NCBI RefSeq assembly: GCF_947498095.1
Contig: NZ_CANMJE010000007.1
Span: 1 to 64,000, forward strand
DNA from: an uncultured Shimia sp.
Lineage (GTDB): Bacteria > Pseudomonadota > Alphaproteobacteria > Rhodobacterales > Rhodobacteraceae
DNA: 64,000 nt
Direction: 5' to 3'
Shown: in pieces, positions 60,214 to 64,000 of the stretch
Position numbering within the stretch: position 1 is the stretch's first letter
Layout: each line of letters opens with the position of its first letter
Notes under the pieces: model-generated
What the model saw: the letters and a program-made list of their open reading frames with translations, nothing else
Told to the model about the DNA's origin: nothing
Databases searched by the model: none
Made by a program: the position numbers and the translations under genes

Positions 60214-60828
60214 GTGATCGCATCGGATCGCCTACGCGCACTTCTGATCTGGGGCGTGCTTGCCCTCGCCCTCGTCGTGCCACTCTATGCGGCAACGCAA
60301 AGCCCGCTGCTGGCATGGCGCCGACCCATTTACATTGCCGCCGGGTTTGCCGGGATCGTGGCCATGGGATTGCTATTGCTGCAGCCTTTGCTGATGGGCG
60401 GCCAGTTGCCCGGTTTTCGCGGGCCTCAAGGACGAAGGGTACATCGATGGGTTGGCGGCGGTCTGGTGGCGTTGGTGATGGCCCATGTTGTTGGCCTGTG
60501 GATCACCAGCCCGCCTGACGTCATCGACGTCTTGCTGTTCCGCTCACCCACGCCGTTTTCTTTTTGGGGAGCCATTGCCATGTGGGCGGTTTTTGCCGCG
60601 GCAAGTCTGGCGGCCCTGCGCCGTCGGATAATGCTTCGCCCGCAAAACTGGCGGCGAGCGCACAGCCTGTTGGTGGCGGCGGCCGTCATCGGCAGCGTCG
60701 TACATGCCCTGCAAATCGAAGGCACGATGGAGACGGTTTCCAAATGGGTCCTGTGCGGATTAGTGGTGGGTGCAACCCTCATGACACTCTCCAAACGGCG
60801 GGTCTGGGGCCGGCCGTCTTCCTCTTGA
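60214..60828 (+). CDS. ferric-reductase-like membrane protein
   Basis: A 204-residue membrane protein with about six helices and the b-type haem His pattern of the ferric-reductase-like domain (RRVHRWVGGGLVALVMAHVVGLW and RRAHSLLVAAAVIGSVVHALQ). It probably passes electrons across the membrane. The start is GTG at 60214, two bases after the Tat-exported gene's stop. The two are likely one unit. lipB follows after 85 bases. Confidence 0.85.
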   Translation: MIASDRLRALLIWGVLALALVVPLYAATQSPLLAWRRPIYIAAGFAGIVAMGLLLLQPLLMGGQLPGFRGPQGRRVHRWVGGGLVALVMAHVVGLWITSPPDVIDVLLFRSPTPFSFWGAIAMWAVFAAASLAALRRRIMLRPQNWRRAHSLLVAAAVIGSVVHALQIEGTMETVSKWVLCGLVVGATLMTLSKRRVWGRPSSS

Positions 60829-60913
60829 ACCGCACAAACGCGGCACGCCCGGCCATTGACTTCCCCTGCCCTGACCGACACATCTGTGCCAACCGACACA
60901 CCGGAGATGCAAC

Positions 60914-61564
60914 ATGGTGGAATGGATCGTTCACGAAGGCCTGTTGGACTATGACGAGGCCGTTGCCTTTATGGAGGCGCGCGCCGCCGCCATTGCCAAT
61001 GGCGAGGCCGAGGAATGCATCTGGCTGGTCGAACATCCGCCGCTTTACACGGCCGGCACCAGCGCCAAGATCGAAGACCTCACCGATCCCGATCGCTTTC
61101 CGGTCTACCCCAGCAAACGCGGTGGGCAGTATACCTATCACGGGCCCGGTCAGCGTGTGGCCTACGTCATGCTGGATGTGGGCAAGCGCGGCCATGACGT
61201 GCGCAAGTTTGTGAATCAGCTTGAAGAATGGGTGATCGCGACACTCGACCAGTTTAACTTGCGCGGAGAAATTCGCTGCGGACGAGTTGGGGTGTGGATC
61301 CAGCGCGACGACAAGCCATTGACCGTCACCGGAGAAAAGCCCGAAGACAAGGTCGCCGCCATCGGCATTCGGTTGCGCAAGTGGGTCAGCTTTCACGGCA
61401 TTTCAATCAATGTCGAACCCGATCTGGAGCATTTCAGCGGGATTATACCTTGCGGCATCACCGAACACGGGGTGACGTCACTGGTAAATCTGGGCTTGCC
61501 GGTCACGATGGACGACGTCGATGTGGCGCTGAAGAAGACCTTTGGTGAGGTGTTTGGGAGATAA
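60914..61564 (+). CDS. lipB: octanoyltransferase LipB
   Basis: A 216-residue enzyme that moves octanoyl from acyl carrier protein to lipoyl domains in lipoic-acid synthesis. The family motifs are [12 protein letters not shown] (69-80), the catalytic Lys146 in [10 protein letters not shown] and the acyl-accepting Cys180 in IIPCGI. The length is normal and the CDS is complete. It is preceded by the ferric-reductase-like gene; whether they share a transcript is unclear. Confidence 0.96.
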   Translation: MVEWIVHEGLLDYDEAVAFMEARAAAIANGEAEECIWLVEHPPLYTAGTSAKIEDLTDPDRFPVYPSKRGGQYTYHGPGQRVAYVMLDVGKRGHDVRKFVNQLEEWVIATLDQFNLRGEIRCGRVGVWIQRDDKPLTVTGEKPEDKVAAIGIRLRKWVSFHGISINVEPDLEHFSGIIPCGITEHGVTSLVNLGLPVTMDDVDVALKKTFGEVFGR

Positions 61565-61633
61565 GCTGGTGCGTTCCAAAGGTTGATCGAGCTTAGAGCT
61601 CTAGACATTTTTCGCGATCTGACGTCTCGAAAC

Positions 61634-62035
61634 CTAGGTTGCCTCGATGATACCTGGACGCGCGCAGATCAGGTTGGCCGCACCCAAAATGATCAGCCAA
61701 ACATTCATAGTCCACCAAGTTGCATCAAAATCGCCAGTTATCGTCCAGAATGACACAGCCATAAGTCCTGCACAAAGCATTAGGACTGCCGCGGTGACTT
61801 CAAGTTTGAACTTGCGAACTCCCTGTGCGACGCCCAATCGCGCAGCCAAGCCTATGATTGCGAATGCAACATCAATTGGAAAGAACGACCAATTCCACGC
61901 CACAACGAGGGGGTTCTGGTAGTCTGAGTACATCAAGGATGGGTCAATTGTAATCAGATCCAAAGTAAGGGCTCCGGCCAAAAGCCAGTAAACCAGCATG
62001 GCTATCTCGGTCGCAGTGGTGACAGTTTTTCTCAT
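61634..62035 (-). CDS. small membrane protein (DUF5360-like)
   Basis: A 133-residue protein with four membrane helices and the conserved-looking DYQNPLVVAWNWSFFPIDVAFAIIGL segment, which fits the YvaD/DUF5360 family. The first ATG at 62035 has TTGGGAA upstream; a TTG start four codons earlier is unlikely. No function is known. It is convergent with lipB and separate from the LysE-type gene. Confidence 0.78.
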   Translation of the reverse strand: MRKTVTTATEIAMLVYWLLAGALTLDLITIDPSLMYSDYQNPLVVAWNWSFFPIDVAFAIIGLAARLGVAQGVRKFKLEVTAAVLMLCAGLMAVSFWTITGDFDATWWTMNVWLIILGAANLICARPGIIEAT

Positions 62036-62114
62036 ACAGATTCCCAACTCAAGCAGCAGGCGTATCGCTATTGTTCACTAAAAGACATCGGGGACTAAGC
62101 CCCAAGGCCAGACC

Positions 62115-62744
62115 CTACCCCAACGCTCCCAACGCGATCCATCCGCCCCAGACGAAGATCACCAGCCCTGAGGCCAGGTCAAACCACCGGGTCAGCGCGG
62201 GCGTCATGCGGCTGCGGATCATCAGGGCCAGTTGCACGAGGAACAGCCACCACAGCGCCGAGCCGAGGAAAACACCGAGCACAAGCCAGTAGGGCGCCAT
62301 GGGGGATGAGGCGGCGGCGGCGCCAAGGCCAGCAATCATGCCGACAAAGGTCAGGATGGTCAGCGGGTTGGCCATCGTCAGCACAAAGGTCGTGGCCCAG
62401 CTCTTTAGAACTGTACGGTGGCTCGAGGTCGGTTGCACTGCTTCGGCACTGCCGCGAGCTTTAAGGAAACCGCGCACCGACATGGCACCAAGCCACATCA
62501 GCAACAGTCCGCCTCCGATCGCCATGGGCGTGGCGTAGCTGACCAGCAGACCGGTCGCGGCAAAACCCACTGCGACCAAGAGACCATAGAGACCATCCGC
62601 CGTGGCCGCGCCCATTCCTGTTGCCAACCCTGCCGCGCGCCCATCGTTCAGCGTACGGCGAATACACAAAACCCCGATGGGACCAACCGGGGCGGCGACG
62701 GCAAAGCCCATCAGGATGCCTTTGAAAAACACATCGAACAGCAT
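62115..62744 (-). CDS. LysE-family amino-acid exporter
   Basis: A 209-residue membrane protein with six helices and the LysE/RhtB signature AVAAPVGPIGVLCIRRTLNDGRAAGLATGMGAATAD, followed by LTMANPLTILTFVGMIAGLG. These proteins export amino acids or related solutes. The start at 62744 is four bases after the Lrp stop, so the two genes are cotranscribed, and the Lrp protein may sense the exported amino acid. Confidence 0.9.
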   Translation of the reverse strand: MLFDVFFKGILMGFAVAAPVGPIGVLCIRRTLNDGRAAGLATGMGAATADGLYGLLVAVGFAATGLLVSYATPMAIGGGLLLMWLGAMSVRGFLKARGSAEAVQPTSSHRTVLKSWATTFVLTMANPLTILTFVGMIAGLGAAAASSPMAPYWLVLGVFLGSALWWLFLVQLALMIRSRMTPALTRWFDLASGLVIFVWGGWIALGALG

Positions 62745-62748
62745 GGGA

Positions 62749-63204
62749 TCAGTCCAACCCATCCACCGGTATGACCGGGCTTTCCTTGACGGCCTCGAGC
62801 GAAATCAGGGTTTCGGTACGCTGCACGGCCGGCAAGGATTTGACGTGGGTCGCAAGAAACGCCTGCAACGCCGCAGTGTCTCGGGTGCGCAGTTTCATGA
62901 TGTAGGAATGCGCACCACTGATGTGGTGCAACTCCATGACCTCGTCGTGCGCGCACAGAGCGGCACAAGCCTCGGCCTCTCCGTCATAGGCCATATCGAC
63001 CAGAACAAAGCAGCATAAGCCTGCGCCTACGGCGGTTGGATCAAGATGTGCGTGCCATCCGCGAATCTCTCCAGTGGCGGCCATTCGCCGAACCCGCTCG
63101 TTGGCAGTTGAGACCGAAACCCCAACGATTTGCGCCAGTTCCGCGCTGGAACTTCGCCCGGATCTCTGCAGTGTATCGGTAATTTTCTTGTCAATTTTAT
63201 CCAT
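62749..63204 (-). CDS. Lrp/AsnC-family transcriptional regulator
   Basis: A 151-residue regulator with an N-terminal HTH (MDKIDKKITDTLQRSGRSSSAELAQIVGVSVSTANERVRRM) and a C-terminal RAM domain (HHISGAHSYIMKLRTRDTAALQAF, SLPAVQRTETLISLE) that binds amino acids. The start at 63204 gives the standard family N-terminus. It is cotranscribed with the LysE-type exporter four bases downstream and probably controls it. Confidence 0.92.
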   Translation of the reverse strand: MDKIDKKITDTLQRSGRSSSAELAQIVGVSVSTANERVRRMAATGEIRGWHAHLDPTAVGAGLCCFVLVDMAYDGEAEACAALCAHDEVMELHHISGAHSYIMKLRTRDTAALQAFLATHVKSLPAVQRTETLISLEAVKESPVIPVDGLD

Positions 63205-63400
63205 ACTCGTAAAAGTTACGGAAAAATCAGATTTGATCAACAATTATTCCAGCCAATTTGCTATTTGATCTATTTCAAAGTAATAATTTTGCGAAGACGT
63301 CACAGTTCCGCAACCGCGCGGATTTGCGCGTTGCGCTTCTGAATAACTTGTCAGAGATTGCGCCCCGGACGCTGAAATTAACCTGAGAGAGGCAAACCTC

Positions 63401-63883
63401 ATGAAAACCGTTTATGCAGTAGTCGCAGCTGCCATTGCGTTGGCCGCGCCCGCTTTTGCGGAAGGCGACGCCGCCAAAGGCGAAAAAGAATTCAAGAAAT
63501 GCAAATCCTGCCACCGCATCGAAGCACCGGATGGCACTATGATCTATAAGGGCACCAAAACCGGCCCGAACCTTTATGGTGTGGTTGGTGCTGTGGCTGG
63601 CTCCAAGGACTTCAAATACGGCGACGGACTGGTAGCCGCAAACGGGGCCGGCATCGTCTGGACCGAAGAAGAGCTTGCCAACTACATGAAAAGCGCCAAA
63701 GCTTGGCTGGACGACAATGGTTTCCCCACCAAGACGAAAATGACCTACAAGCTTAAGAAGAACGGCGAGCACATCGCAGCCTATCTGGCGTCTGTTGGTC
63801 CTGCCCCCATGGAGGAAGAAGCCATGGAAGAAACCGGCGAAGCAGCTGCTGAGCCCGCCGCCGAAGAGACCACGTCAGATTGA
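63401..63883 (+). CDS. periplasmic class I cytochrome c
   Basis: A 160-residue c-type cytochrome with a Sec signal peptide (cleavage near AFAEGD). The haem motif C34-K-S-C37-H38 lies near the mature N-terminus and Met114 in TKTKMTYKLKK is the probable axial ligand. The TMIYKGTKTGPNLYGVVG segment fits the cytochrome c2/c550 group. An Ala-Glu-rich tail of about 28 residues is unusual for a soluble c2. A strong terminator follows the stop codon. Confidence 0.92.
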   Translation: MKTVYAVVAAAIALAAPAFAEGDAAKGEKEFKKCKSCHRIEAPDGTMIYKGTKTGPNLYGVVGAVAGSKDFKYGDGLVAANGAGIVWTEEELANYMKSAKAWLDDNGFPTKTKMTYKLKKNGEHIAAYLASVGPAPMEEEAMEETGEAAAEPAAEETTSD

Positions 63884-63906
63884 TCTGACCCATTCGGTTA
63901 GGATTG

Positions 63907-63940
63907 AAACCCCGCGTCCGACGGCGCGGGGTTTTCTTTT
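63907..63940 (+). terminator. intrinsic terminator after the cytochrome gene
   Basis: CCCCGCG (63910-63916) pairs with CGCGGGG (63925-63931), with AAA before and TTTTCTTTTT after. It lies 24 bases past the stop and may also serve a convergent gene on the minus strand. Confidence 0.9.
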
Positions 63941-63945
63941 TGCCC

Positions 63946-64000
63946 TTAGCTTCTGTCGCCCTTGGTTCCCGGCGCCATGACAGCGGCGATCTCAGAGCCA
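63946..64000 (-). CDS. possible 3' end of a convergent gene (partial)
   Basis: On the minus strand an open frame enters from the window edge and ends at TAA 63948-63946, reading GSEIAAVMAPGTKGDRS. It is only 17 codons, so it may be chance, but the position just after a bidirectional-looking terminator fits the end of a convergent gene. No family can be named. Confidence 0.3.
   Translation of the reverse strand, partial: GSEIAAVMAPGTKGDRS

Overview
The window looks like chromosome of a marine alphaproteobacterium of the Roseobacter group (Rhodobacteraceae). Supporting signs are the core gene order SPOR-protein / D-Ala-D-Ala carboxypeptidase / tmk / holB / tatD / MBL hydrolase, lipB, a class I cytochrome c, a DctPQM TRAP transporter, and moderate-to-high GC with AGGAG-type ribosome sites. 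This is family-level inference from reading, without any search.

Layout. 0-18 kb is accessory chromosome: a broken IS6 transposase, a large MscS-type channel, many small secreted or lipoprotein genes, and two diverged copies of a gene set (a 257-259 aa secreted protein plus a DUF805 membrane protein; one DUF805 copy is frameshifted). At 14.0-17.1 kb lies a compact coupled operon encoding an exported PTP-like protein whose C-x5-R loop lacks the Arg, an exported protein with Fam20-like kinase motifs, and an exported calcineurin-like phosphoesterase. It faces a DUF4956/MgtC-like membrane gene. At 18.4-24.3 kb is a minimal phage-like element: large terminase, DUF5681, ParB-methyltransferase, divergent DUF2924 and a large serine recombinase. 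It is followed by four TCCCTG-type repeats at exact 21-bp spacing and inverted repeats, then tRNA-Ser(UGA). From 24.9 to 33.1 kb is a core housekeeping cluster.

33,280-59,340 is best read as one ~26-kb integrative island. A 16-bp exact repeat of the 3' end of tRNA-Leu(GAG), including CCA, lies beside a P4-type tyrosine integrase at the left end. The intact tRNA is at the right end, next to an AlpA-like excisionase, primase, DUF5906 helicase and DUF5681 module, so int and the replication/excision genes would be neighbours in the circular form. The cargo includes an AraC-controlled exported amidohydrolase, a meta-cleavage catabolic cluster (extradiol dioxygenase, MhpA-like hydroxylase, FAH-family hydrolase, IclR regulator, DctPQM transporter), oleate hydratase, a DNA invertase, a DUF1611/PLP-racemase pair, and a coupled three-gene operon ending in a protein with six Cys-containing repeats. 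Two identical-architecture 17-bp palindromes, TGTCCGC-N3-GCGGACA, sit about 75-90 bp before the dioxygenase and dctP start codons and are probable IclR operators.

59.4-64 kb returns to core chromosome: a Tat-exported dioxygenase-fold protein with a ferric-reductase-like membrane partner, lipB, a LysE exporter with an Lrp regulator, and cytochrome c with a clear terminator. No CRISPR array or rRNA was seen. Several intergenic spaces hold a degenerate interspersed sequence with an AAGGTCTGCTATGCGGAC core.
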